From: Posidonia oceanica
Taxonomy: Eukaryota > Streptophyta > Magnoliopsida > Alismatales > Posidoniaceae
Assembly: GCA_037176725.1 (NCBI GenBank)
Contig: JAZBRS010000020.1
Coordinates: 86,374,001-86,438,000, forward strand
Reading direction: 5' to 3'
DNA: 64,000 nt
The notes under the pieces were generated by a model. That model had not been told where the DNA came from. It did no database searches and saw nothing but the letters and a program-made list of their open reading frames with translations. The position numbers and the translations under genes are program-made. How positions within the stretch are numbered: position 1 is the stretch's first letter; every line of letters starts with the position of its first letter. Positions 10,945-21,743 of the stretch are shown here, in pieces.

Positions 10945-13900
10945 TCCTGATGCTGGCAGGAGCGCAAAATTGTTGTGGGCCTGAGTCACTTATTCGACGG
11001 ATACACCGAAAATCATGACCTGATGCCACAATGAAGATGCAAATGCAATGTTTACGCTAATGTGATGCTTACACTAACGCCCATTGCGCTGTACTCCACT
11101 AGGGGAAAAAAACGAATGATGCACGCACGTGGTGTGGTGGAAAAATGAATGCAACATCGCCAGACAATACTTTGGGAGTGCCGGACGATTCCAAGTGCTA
11201 GTCACCGAGATAGATCTCGAGGTGAAGGGCAATGCAAGTGTTGAAAGTAAAAGCCTGAAAGTAAAGATGTTAAATGTAAGATGCAGTGGATGTGCATGCG
11301 GTGGCGGGCACGTAATGCCAAGGAAGCGATCCTGGGTCGTGCACTACCGCAGGCGCCATGCTGAGCAGGCGAACTGTAAGAAGTTTCGCATTGCTGAGGA
11401 TGCCACTTTTAGTAATGCGCGAACCAAGGGTTCGATTCCCAAGTATGCCATGTTCGAGAAAACGGAAGGCAGAAGTTGGTGTAATGACTACAGAGGAGTA
11501 GCAGCGCAATAAGAATGCGATATTATGCAATGTTATGCAGTGAAATGTAGGGTATAAACAGTGGAACGCCGGACATGTGGAACCGAGAAAATGATCCCAA
11601 GGTCGCGCACTACTACGGGTGCCATCCAAAGCTTGCAAGCTGCGAAAGTCTTGCGGGTGCCGAGGATGTTACCTGAAGCAGTACGCGAACCAGGTGTTCG
11701 GATCCTAAGCGTGCAATGTCCGTGTGATGATGGAATGCAGTTCTAGGACTGACTCTACAGGGAGATACAAAGAAGCTACTTGATGTTATGCAATGATATG
11801 CTAATGATATGCCATGATATGCAATAGAATGATATTACACTACGACGAAGGGGTGGTAAGTTAACGGACCTACCGCCGGATAGTTAGGGAGTACCGGCCC
11901 ACGAGGAGTTGACGGACTCATCACCGGATAGTTGGGGCTATCAGCCCGCGAGGAGTTGACGGACTCATCACCGGATAGTTGGGGATCATCAGCCCGCGAG
12001 GAGTTAACGGACTCATCACCGGATAGTTGGGGATCATCAGCCTGTGAGGAGTTAACGGACTCATCATCAGATAGTTAGGGCTATCAGCTCGAGGGGTGAT
12101 AGGCCAGCGAGTCTGTCAGGCAAGAGAGGCGATTACAGGTTGGATAACTTGTAACCACGAATGCAACGGGAATACCATACCCGAAGGTGTGGCAGAGGTC
12201 CGTAGATGCTCCTGTAGTAGTTGGGGATGTCAGCCCAAATGCAGATGGAGATGGGATACCATGGGGCAGCTAAATAAAGATGTCCCTGGTATCGATGAAC
12301 AATACCAGGGGATAGCCGAAGCACCCATGGCATCAAAATGCAAGGTGGAGACAACACTAACGGGTTTGTCAACCCAGTAGTTAGGGCTACCAGCCCGAAT
12401 GCAGTGAAATGGACGAAAGGGCTCACCGTGCGATGTGCAATGCCCGTGGGGAATGCAATGGGATAATGCAAATGCAAGGTGATAGGTCAACGGACCTATC
12501 GCCAAATAGTTAGGGGTATCAGCCCAATGAGATGAGGGGGGCGATAACACTAGGCAGCAAAAAAGATGCCCCTGGTATTAGGATGATACCAGGGGACAGC
12601 CGAAGTGCCCCTGGCATCGAGATGTAAGGATGGATGGATGGATGATAAGTTGACGGACTTATCGCTGAGCAGTTAGGGTTGCTAGCCCGATGCAAAGAAT
12701 GCAGAAAGAAAGCAAGAACCCATCGTGATAGGCGTGCAATGGTCTCAGCGCGGGCATGTTTCGTGGCGTCACGAGGTGACAAACGAGGTACATGCCGATC
12801 ATCACGGACCTGCACAACGCGGGGAGTGGCAAAATTTGAAAAGCGCGGAGCCTCTGAGCGAGGCAGGCAAAAGTGCTCATCCTTGACTTCGGTTTTCGAA
12901 AGCAGGAAGAAGAGAAGATAAAAATATATTACAGCATGTATTTTTTGGGTTCGGACTTAAGGCAACTATGCCAGAAGGGTGTTTCCGCACTTTCTGCCTC
13001 GAGGGGTCTCGATCCTCGTGCAACGCCATGCCGAGTTGTGGTCGGTGGCTCTCATTCTCACTCTTGGCTCGAGATGAGGCCTCAGTTTTGCAGAGTATAG
13101 CCTTTGGCTGCATGTGCGTTACAAAAGCGTTGGATGTAGCTTCATAGCCTTCGTCTCAATTCCTCGGGGACCGACTATCGCTTTTGATGCTTACAGAATG
13201 ATATTTCTTTTCCCCTTTTGAGTGACTTGAGTTGCATCTAGCCTGCCAGGGAAGTTGTTGTTGTCTGCACAAAGGGGTTGGAGCGTGCTGCTACGCTCGG
13301 AGGGCGGGGCCAGGTCCTCCTGATAAGGTATCCCGTGCAATTGCCAGTGTGGCGCTTGGAGTTGAAAGCTGAGGGGGCTTCGACGCTCGTCCGAGTCACT
13401 CCTCTCATGAGTGCCTTCTTTCTTCAACTTCTGTCTTCATTTTTCTTTTATGCTCAGCATGCATATCATGTTATCATTTTTTTTTGCTCACATGATCTCT
13501 ATTCTTTTGGATATGCATGACTTCACCCTCTTGGGGTAGCGGTCCCAGATGAGGCGTTGAGAGTTCGGTTGATCGGTGTACACCTTCAATCTCTGCAATA
13601 TGTACAGGTAGCCTCTGGCTATGTTCTGCTCTACCTTGGTCCTCTCCATGTCTGGTGGACTCTCTTGATAAGGTAGATCTCGCTTTTGTGAGTTTTGGAA
13701 CTCCGCGAGATGCTCTATTCTGCTCTCAGTCTCACTCTGTAGCCACATGCAAGAGATGGCGCTGCTCGGGTGAGACCTGCCTGAGGTTGTCACTGCTTGG
13801 CATCCTCTTGGTGCTGCTCGTTGTCCAAAGCTGAGTTTCTGATTATGCAAATGTTTATGTGTTTTGTGGGTTTTACACATGTTTTTGGGCTTTGTGATTT

Positions 13901-14498
13901 TTATGTTTTTTTTTTTTTTATAAAGCCTAAAGAGGGAAAATCAACGGAAAGGAAACATGTTTTTGCAGTTTTTGGTCTTTTAATTTTTTGTGTTTTATGG
14001 TTTTCCAGGATGTAGGAAATGATATGTACATGCACGTGGTGATAGATATGTGTAGGAAGTGGTAGATATGTGCAGAGAGTGATAGATATGTGCAAGATGA
14101 TAAGTTGACAAACCTATCATCGGATAGTTAGGGGTTATCAGCCCGATGATGAGTTGACGGACCCATCGCTGGATAGTTAGGGCTATCAGCCCGAGGGTGA
14201 TAGGTTAACGAACCTATTGCCAAGCAGTTAGGGCTACCAGCCCGATGTGACATTTTAACGAGTGTCAACCAAGCAGTTAGGGCTGCTAGCTCAGATAGAC
14301 ATTTTGACGGGCGTCAACCGGGTAGTTAGGGCTGCCAGCCTGGGGGGAATGCAAGATGAAGAAAGAAATGCATGTTTTTAGGTTTTGCTGATTTTATGTT
14401 TTTTATGGTTTTCCGTTAGGCAAGAATACGCAAAACAAAACGGAAATAAAAGAAAAGGCACTGTAGAAATCAAAAGAGGGGTAAGAGGGACTTACCTG
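10879..14498 (-). other. 3' UTR region of the gag-only element E
   Basis: Non-coding DNA between the E gag relic and its LTR. Read on the minus strand it is collinear with the two halves of element G: 12940-14498 matches 30964-32394, and 10879-12920 matches 58993-61585. It includes repeats of GATAGTTAGGG..ATCAGCCC..GAGTTGACGGACTC (11870-12090 and 14100-14340), copies of the CCCCTGGTAT hairpin (near 12280 and 12567-12595), and B-box-like GGTTCGATTCC (11429). Conserved text in 13500-13880 appears in both copies but in different frames, so I do not call it coding. The uninterrupted counterpart of the H target site lies at about 12907-12940. Confidence 0.6.
11870..12095 (-). repeat. Short tandem array, about 45-50-bp units
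   Basis: Four to five units of GAGTTRACGGACTCATCA followed by CGGATAGTTGGGG and ATCAGCCCG. The same unit in inverse orientation forms 60020-60225 in element G. Confidence 0.75.
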
Positions 14499-15415
14499 TC
14501 AGCAACCTCGAGAGGGAGGTGCTAGGTCTGCTCCTACGCTGCTGATGCTGTTGGTGGGGTCTGCTGTCGGCAGTATGGGGAGCACTAGGGTTGTTGGAGC
14601 TGTTGATGGCAGTGCAGGGAGCACTGGAGCTGCTGAGGGCAGTGCAGGGAGCACTAGAGCTGGTAGGGTTGAAGGAGATGCTGACTTGGATAGCGTTGCA
14701 ATCGGGCTTGCTGTTGACACTGCTGCTGCGTCTCCGAGCGTCCCTCGGGCGAGCTAGGAAAAGTAAGGAAAGGAGATTGCACCTATGGGTTCGAAAGGAT
14801 CTACCGGGGCGGAGCTAGACTAAGAGAAGTTTGGTGTGAGGGCAAAAAACCCTGAGGTTCCGACATCTTCGAACCCCGCAGGCTCGAGAGAGGAAGGGTC
14901 GGCTACACTAGGATGTGCGAGTGCTGGTGCAAGTGTGTGTGCAGGTGTTGCCTCCTACGCGGCAACGTTGAAGACCTTACGGTTGATCAGGCCCTGGACG
15001 GCATCCCATAAAGTGACGCAGTCATTTGTCGAGTGCCCCGTGGCTCGATGGAAGTTGCAAAACTGATCCGTGCCATGCCACCACAGAGGGGGATTTGGTG
15101 ACGGGCGGATAGCCGGGAGTCGCAGGTGTGACTCGACCTGAGGAAAGATGACGCTTAGTGGTTCGGGTAGAGGGGTGTAATCACACTCAGCTCGACGAGG
15201 TCGTTTTTGCCCTGGTCGGAGTCCTTGCCGAGCGGGTGCGACGTGATGCACGGGTTTGACAGTGGTAGTGTGTGCAATGGGTGCATAGCTAGGTGCGTGC
15301 TCTAGCGGAAAAGGGTCTAGCTGACTCCCTACATAGGCAGGCTCTTCGGGAGGATCAGTGCATGCTTCAGTGCACTGTTCGGAGTAACCGGGAGCGGAGT
15401 TGTTGTTGTTGCTGC
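14499..15415 (-). pseudogene. gag relic of element E (gag-only family)
   Basis: Minus-strand frames read HHVAPARQGLRPGQKRPRR, PEPLSVIFPQVESHLRLP, then FCNFHRATGHSTNDC, a C-x2-H-x4-H-x4-C knuckle-like motif, then TLWDAVQGLI. After a frame change comes a Ala/Leu/Pro-repeat C-terminus (PALPSAAPVLPALPS) ending PPSRGC and a stop at 14499. The same arrangement, including the C-terminus, is found in element G. Directly after the stop is a consensus splice donor CAG/GTAAGT (minus strand), then 3' UTR; protease, RT and integrase are absent. The gag N-terminal half is missing, cut at 15415. Confidence 0.7.
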
Positions 15416-15700
15416 TCAGGCAGCACTGTCATATCCACTCTCATATCCACTCATATCCACTCCAGGGTGAAGTTGTAGGTCGTCCTTTTGTTCTTTGGGG
15501 GGGTCCCTGCCCAGCAAGCCCGGAACCATGATGAAACCTTTGGCCGCCTTCCCCACTATCAGCTCTCTGTCGAAGCAAAACCCCGTCAGTAGGGCCCAGT
15601 GCTCAGGCAGCACTGTCATCTCACCATACGGGAAATTGAACGTGTGCGTCTCGTGCCGCCATCTCTCTGCTGGGGCCCAGAAAAACTAGTAGTGCCTGTG
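15416..15700 (-). pseudogene. Plant-mobile-domain-like protein fragment
   Basis: On the minus strand, 15690 to about 15460 encodes FWAPAERWRHETHTFNFPYG, EMTVLPEHWALLTGFCFD and RELIVGKAAKGF. This is the typical beginning of a plant mobile domain (family name: ERWRPETHTFHLPxGEMTxTLxDV...LTGL), a domain found in transposon-borne and host genes of plants. No start or complete domain remains. The fragment is bounded by a 19-bp direct repeat (GCTCAGGCAGCACTGTCAT at 15415-15433 and 15601-15619). It adjoins the broken gag of E, and TGGATATGA-type short repeats lie at 15430-15465. Probably a captured or rearranged fragment; function unknown. Confidence 0.55.
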
Positions 15701-16399
15701 AATCGTAGGGATCCGTAACAGGCTACCAAATGGAGTGCTATGGAGAAGGAACTATTGCGGAAAGTCGGGCAGGCACTAGAAGTGCTCAAGCATGGGCACC
15801 TAGTGGCACTGCATCATCTGCCTAGCACACAAGCTTGCAAACAAGTGGCAGACAAAATCAGATGCATTCATCTAACAAGCAGGCACTGTTAAAATTGAAA
15901 AGGCACCCTACTTGAAGTCGGCACGCTCGCTGATGTGATCCTGATCAACCAAACGGCCACGGAAATTGCCTAATTCCTGCCAAGTGGCAATTCCAAGTCA
16001 AGTTTTATTATTCTCCATGCATAAAAGGAAACAACGCAATTGGGGTCAAGAATTGAACATACCTCCTCAAGAATCGTAGGCTGGGTGCTGCTTGATATGC
16101 CCCTCGATGCCTGTGAGTCCAAGGCACCCCGGCTCGGCATCCGCGAACTCAAGGCACCGCTCCCCGACATCCAAGAGCCCACAGTAGAATATTTTGAGTC
16201 AGACTACAGAAGCAAGAACAGGATTCAGAAGATATCACAGATGTAATGCAAACAGGAACATACAGACAATGTGCATATAGCAGCATTCAAATAGACAGAT
16301 CAAACAGCGGCAGGCCAGGCCAAGGCTCACTTGGAGTTTTGCACATAGACAAGCATTTCTTCAACAGAATAGATGCAGAAATAGTACATCAAGGCATCA
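15701..16399. other. Unassigned spacer
   Basis: Nothing coding or repeated could be supported here. Short open stretches on both strands (for example 15970-16246) show no recognisable domain. Confidence 0.4.
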
Positions 16400-18539
16400 A
16401 GTGCAAAAATGACAATAAATTCTAGAAAATGTTTGCAAACTGGGCACTATCAAGAAAATCCAAAAAAACCAGGGCAAAATGAAAAAAAACTGAATAGTGG
16501 CTTGAGCCGCTGGTCGCCGGCATCCTGTCTGCCCTCAACCACTAGTCATCCACTGTCACTGCCCGGACAGTGGCGATGCCCCCACGTCACAGCCTCCACC
16601 TCTATCGTAGCCTCAGGCGGACACACCACGCACCCTACGTCACTACAGCCGGCAGCACCACCCTCGCCATCGACACTCATCCATGTTGGAGCACGAGAAA
16701 GAGAAGGGAAACAATCATACGCGACAGACAGAATGAGGAAGAAGGGAGAGGATGGTTTACCATGGGGAAGATTGCCGAAGAACCACCCATGTTGCCGCCG
16801 TAGAGTCTTCTTCCTCACGTTGCTGTCCCACACCGCCGCCTCACGCCGGTTTATCATGCCGCCACCTCACGTCGCACCTCGCGTCTCTTCTGTCGGTCAC
16901 AGATCCTCACTCGAGCCTCCACCATCAACTAAGAGAGATGGAGAGGAAGAAAAAGAGACGTGCAGTGAGAAACATAGAGAAGGTGTAGAGGGGCACGTAG
17001 TTGGTTCCTTCAAAAATGGCACTTAAAATCTCTAGATGCACTAAATAAATGAATGAAATAGCTTGATGCATAAAGTTTGAAACGAAATGCAATATCATGG
17101 AAGAAGTTGAAGTGGTTGATCTTGTGGGTCCCGACAGGTTTTAAAACTTCTCCTACTTTCTAGGGCAACGATTCCTGCCACCGGCAAGATTCATATCTAG
17201 GGTTTAAAGCACAAATTACCCAGCAAGGTTGCAGTCACACCCTTGGTATTTGTAGAATTGCATCAATGCCCCTTTGCCTAGCAAATTTGCTATGAACCTC
17301 TTGTGTTTGAGGATATTGTCAGAAAACCCTCAGAGCGGTAGATTTATAGAATGCCCCCTCAACTCAGTATAATTGTAGTTGTGCCCCTAACTTTTGGCAG
17401 AATGTTAGAATCACCTCCAATGTTTGGCAGCGCTCCAACCATATACGGAGAGCACCCCCCAGTGCTCGCTACAGCATGTAAGCCCCAAAGTAGACAACAG
17501 AGCAGCGGTGTTTAACAGAATCACAGAATATTCCTGTAGTTCAGTAGAAATTGCACATATGCCCTTAACTTTTGCAGAAGTGCCAAACCTACCCCAAAAC
17601 TTTGACAGAAACTCAGTTATACCCCTCAAAGTTATAGGGATGCCTCTCAGCACCCGATCAAGTTGCAAGCACCCGAGACAGTCGCGAGAATTGCAGTGCT
17701 GAAAAAAATTACAGAATACCCCTGTAATTTAGTGGAATGTCAGATGCTCCTCGGACTGAGTTGAGATCCATTCAAAACGCTCTCCACCTAGAAGACTCAA
17801 CCTCAACATTCATCAGGTGTCCCCAGGTCAGGTAGAACTGCCATGCACCCTCAATCGAGATAATTGCACTTTTGTCCCTCTCGTTTTGTGAAACTATGAA
17901 ATGCCTCTCCGGCGCTCCTTAATGCTAGAGACATACTTGTAGAGCGACCCTTAGCCTGATGCCCCATTCAGAGCATGCCACAATCAAGTAGAGATATTGT
18001 GTGCCCCGTGATTGGGAGAATTGCACCAACACCCCTCACATTTGGCACACTTGCAGATATGCCCCCATCTGATTAGAGATGCAGATTCGTCCTTGAACTG
18101 CAAACGAGCTGCCAAGCGTCCAAGCAAGAAACCGCCATGCCTCTCTCTAGATCCACAAATCCACAACCCCAGTGCTCCTCTGGCTCGACAGGATGGCAAA
18201 TCGCCTTGCATAACCTCGCAAAAGCCGTAGAACACCCCTTAAGGTTATGCAATTGCCACACACAGCAACTGACAGAGTAGCCATATGCCTCTCCTAGGAG
18301 CCATTGGCAGAATATGTGCCCGTCAGAATCGACAATCAAAGTGCATAGTACAACGACAGTAAACCCTAGCCGAGCGCAGAATCATAGAAGACAACAGCCA
18401 TGCCCCAACACATGGCAAAGCAGCAGGATAGTCCCTGCGAGTGCCACAATGAGTTAGCTCACTCATTGGTTCCAAAAGTAGAGCAGAGATACAAAGATAT
18501 CCCTACAGTTTGACCAGGTAAGGAATCCATCCTATTTTT
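16400..18539 (+). repeat. Possible LTR fragment with degenerate short repeats
   Basis: 16500-16990 is C/T- and CG-rich and ends in a purine-rich GAGAGATGGAGAGGAAG stretch. 17200-18520 is a loose series in which AATTGCA or AGATATGCCCC/CACCCCT motifs recur every 45-70 bases. The order (pyrimidine-rich, GC-rich, then AATTGCA..CCCCT repeats) resembles that within the H LTR (34000-36000), hence the guess that this is a fragment of another such LTR. No LTR end was found, and an unrelated non-coding origin is possible. The frame at 16409-17026 has no recognisable domain. Confidence 0.3.
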
Positions 18540-20690
18540 GAGTTTGCCCTCTTTCGCGACTATGTTCCGGTCGGACGAAGTCCCGCTTGCTTGGATCCTC
18601 ATGCCGGTCGGTAGAGGTTGAGCTTGCCTCCTTCGCGACTTGGTTTCGATCGAATGAAGTCCCGCTTGCTTGGATCCTCGTGTCGGACGGCTAAGGTCGA
18701 GCTTGCCTCCTTCCCGACTTCGTTTCGGTCAGATGAAGTCCCGCTTGCTTGGTTCCTTATGCTGGTCGGGCGAGATCCAACTTTCTTCCTTCACGACTTT
18801 GCTCTAGTCGGACGAAGTCCCGTCTACTTGGATTCTCGAGCCGGTCGACCGAGGTCTAGCTTGCCTCCTTCATGACTTTGCTCCAGTCAGACGAAGTCCC
18901 GCTTGCTTGGATTGTCGTGCTAGTCGGTCGAGATCCAGCTTGCCTCCTTCGCGACTTCGCTCGGGTCGGATGAAGTCTCGCTTGCTTGGATCAACGTGGC
19001 GATTGTACGAGATCCAGCTTGCCTCCTTTTTGCGACTTCGCTCCAGTCGGACGAAGTCCCGCTTGCTTGGATCATCGTGCTGGTCGGACGAGATCTAGCT
19101 TGCCTCCATTTCGTGGCTTTGTTCTGGTCAAATGAAGTCCTGCCTGCTTGGATCCTCATGTCGGACGACCGAGTCTAGCTTGCCTCCTTCGTGACTTTGC
19201 TTCGATCGGACAAAGTCCCGCTTGCTTGGGTCCTTGTACCAGTCGGACAAGATCCAGCTTGCCTCCTTCACGACTTCGCTATGATCGAACAAAATCCCAC
19301 CTGCTTGGATCCTCGTGTCGGGCAACCGGGGTCCAGCTTGCCTCTTTCGCGACTTCGCTATAGTGGGATGAAGTCCTGCTTGTTTGGATCCTTGTGCCGG
19401 TCGGACGAGATCTAGCTTGCCTCCCTATCACGACTTCGTTCCAGTCAGATGAAGTCCTGCCTGCTTGGATCCTCGTGTCGGACGGCTGAGGTTCAGCTTG
19501 CCTCCTACGTGACTTTGCTCCGGTCGGACGAAGTCCTGCTTGTTTGGATTCTCGTGCCAGTCAGATGAGATCCAGCTTGCCTCCTATTCACAGCTTCGCT
19601 CTGGTCGGACGAAGTCTAGCTTGCTTGGATCCTCGTGCCACTCGGACGAGATCTAGCTTGCCTCCTTTTTGTGACTTCGCTCTAGACAGACGAAGTCCTG
19701 CTTGCTTGGATCCTCATGTCAGATGGCCGAGGTGCTGCTTGCCACCTTCGCGACTTCGCTGTAGTTGGATGAAGTCCTGCTTGCTAGGATCCTCGTGTCG
19801 GTCGGCCGTGGTCAAGCTTGCCTCCTTTGCGACTTCGTTCTGGTATGACAAAGTCTCGCCAGCTTGGATTCTTGTGCCGATCGGTCGAGGTCCAGCTTAC
19901 CTCCTTCCCAACTTCGCTCTAGTCGGATGAAGTCTTGCTTGTTTGGATCCTTGTGTCAGGCGGCCGAGGTCCAGCTTGCCTCCTTCGTGACTTCGCTACA
20001 TTTGGACGAAGTCCCGCTTGCTTGGATTATGGTGCCTGTCGGTCGAGGTCCAGCTTGCCTCCTTTGTGACTTTGCTCTGGTTGGTTGAAGTGCCATTTGC
20101 TTGGATCCTCGTGTCAGACAGCTGAGGTCTAGCTTGCCTCCTTCGCGACTTCGCTCTAGTCGGACGAAGTCCCTCTTGCTTGGATCCTCGTGTCCACCGG
20201 ACGAGATCCAACTTGCCTCCTTCGCTATGGTCAAACGAAGTCTCGCCTGCTTGGATTCTCGTCCTGGTCGGTCGAGGTCTAGCTTGCCTCCTTCATGATA
20301 TCGCTCCGGTCAGACGAAGTCCCGCTTGCTTGGATCCTCGTTCCGATCGGACGTGATCCAGCTTGCCTCCTTTTCGTGATGTTGCTCTAGTCCGACGAAG
20401 TCCCGCTTGCTTGGATCCTCTTGCCGGTCAGACGAGATCCAACTTGCCTCCTTTTCGTGACTTCGTTCCGGACGGACAAAGTCCGACTTGCTTGGATCCT
20501 TGTGCCGGTCGAACGAGATCTAGCTTGCCTCCCTTTCGCAACTTCGCTCTGGTCAGGCGAAGTCCCGCTCTTCTGGATCCACGTGCTGGTCGGACAAGAC
20601 CCAGTTTGCCCCCTCCTTTGCGACTTCGCTTCGGTCAGACGAAGTCGAGTGGGCCCCTCTCTTCCTTGATCTAGCTCTGACCGGATAAGA
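18540..20690 (+). repeat. Tandem array of about 80-bp units, element B 3' UTR
   Basis: About 26 degenerate units of the form TCCAGCTTGCCTCC..GCGACTTCGCT..GGTCGGACGAAGTCCCGC, then TTGCTTGGATCCTCGTGCCGG. Each has two inverted-repeat pairs (CGACTTCG/CGAAGTC and CTCGT/ACGAG). It is the opposite-strand counterpart of 9040-10096. Frames through it in both strands are repeat artefacts with no start or domain. Confidence 0.85.
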
Positions 20691-21731
20691 TCCTTCTTTC
20701 TCGGGCTGGTAGCCGTAACTACTCGGTTGACATCCGTCTAAGTGTCTGCCCGGTCTAGTAGCCCAAACTATCCAGTTGACATTCGTCAAAATGTCTACCC
20801 AGGCTAGTAGCCCTAACTACGCAAAATGACATTCGTTAAACTGTCTAGCTTCCTCTTGATGCCAGGGGCCTCTTTGGCTGCCTTGTGGTGTCATGCCCCA
20901 TTTTCTGTCTCGGGATGGTAGCCCTAACTACCCGGACAACATCCGTTATAGTGTCTGGCTTTCCAGACGGCAAGCACATTAGTATTGTCTGGAGCCCCTC
21001 TTTCGACTTCACTCAAGGAGGATGAAGTCCTTCCTCGCCTCTTCTGGATCTTCGCTCTGGGCGGACGAGATCTGGTTGGTTTCTCTTTCTCTTGTGGTCT
21101 CACTCTGGACGGATGAGATCTTTGCTTTTCTGCTAGCAAGCCTGACTGGCTTTCCATGCCCCTTTCTCCAAGCTGATAACCCCAACTATCCGGTCGATGT
21201 GTCTGTCAACTTATCACGCCCCTCTTGCCTGTTGGCAAGTTCCTCTAGTTTTGCTTGGTGCCCCTCTTTGCACACATTTGGAATTCAGATTAGCCACCAG
21301 CTTGCCGCCCTGCACTGCATTGCATCCCTTTGCATGTCTTTGCATGCCATTGCATCTCATTGCATGTCATTGGATCCCCATTGCATGTCCTTGCATTATC
21401 ATAGCATATCATTGCATGCCATTGCACCCCATTGCATAACATTGCATCCTAGCATCGCATGCCTAGCATCATATATCAAGCATCACATGCACTGCATCAG
21501 CGTAATCATCGCTTAGAGCCACACACACCCCTAGCAGAGCTCAGCACACACCAACATTAACATCAGCATCGGCATTTGCTTCTCGGCAGCGAGTCATGAC
21601 TTTCAGTGCATTCGCCGGATAAGTGACTCACCGCTAACAGTAGCATCGCTCTCTCGCAGATTCATGTGGGGTGTCTTGTTAACCTTGAGCATTGGTCTCG
21701 GTTCCCATGAGCTTGCTCAGGGAGGGGCATC
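20691..21731 (+). other. 3' UTR of element B up to the PPT
   Basis: Non-coding. 20700-21200 has dispersed copies of GGTAGCCCTAACTACCCGG and GACATCCGT, related to the repeats in E and G. 21300-21480 is a run of CATTGCAT/TTGCATGC repeats with roughly 10-bp period. The region ends with GCTCAGGGAGGGGCATC, the PPT, at 21715-21731. Confidence 0.55.
21300..21480 (+). repeat. CATTGCAT-type short tandem repeats
   Basis: Irregular repeats of a 9-11-bp unit, mostly CATTGCATNN. The complement is at 8570-8740 in element C. Confidence 0.7.
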
Positions 21732-21743
21732 TGTAGACACCCC
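21668..21743. other. PPT/LTR-junction foldback, element B
   Basis: GGGGTGTC at 21668-21675 pairs perfectly with GACACCCC at 21736-21743 in the LTR start. An inner CTTGAGC/GCTCAGG pair (one G-U type change) lies around 21684 and 21715. Confidence 0.6.

Noticed and set aside
11400..11445. tRNA gene
   Set aside because: Only a B-box-like motif is present; no acceptor or anticodon stem could be paired.
16409..17026. 205-residue frame
   Set aside because: No recognisable domain, overlapping frames on both strands, CG/CT-rich DNA resembling an LTR leader.
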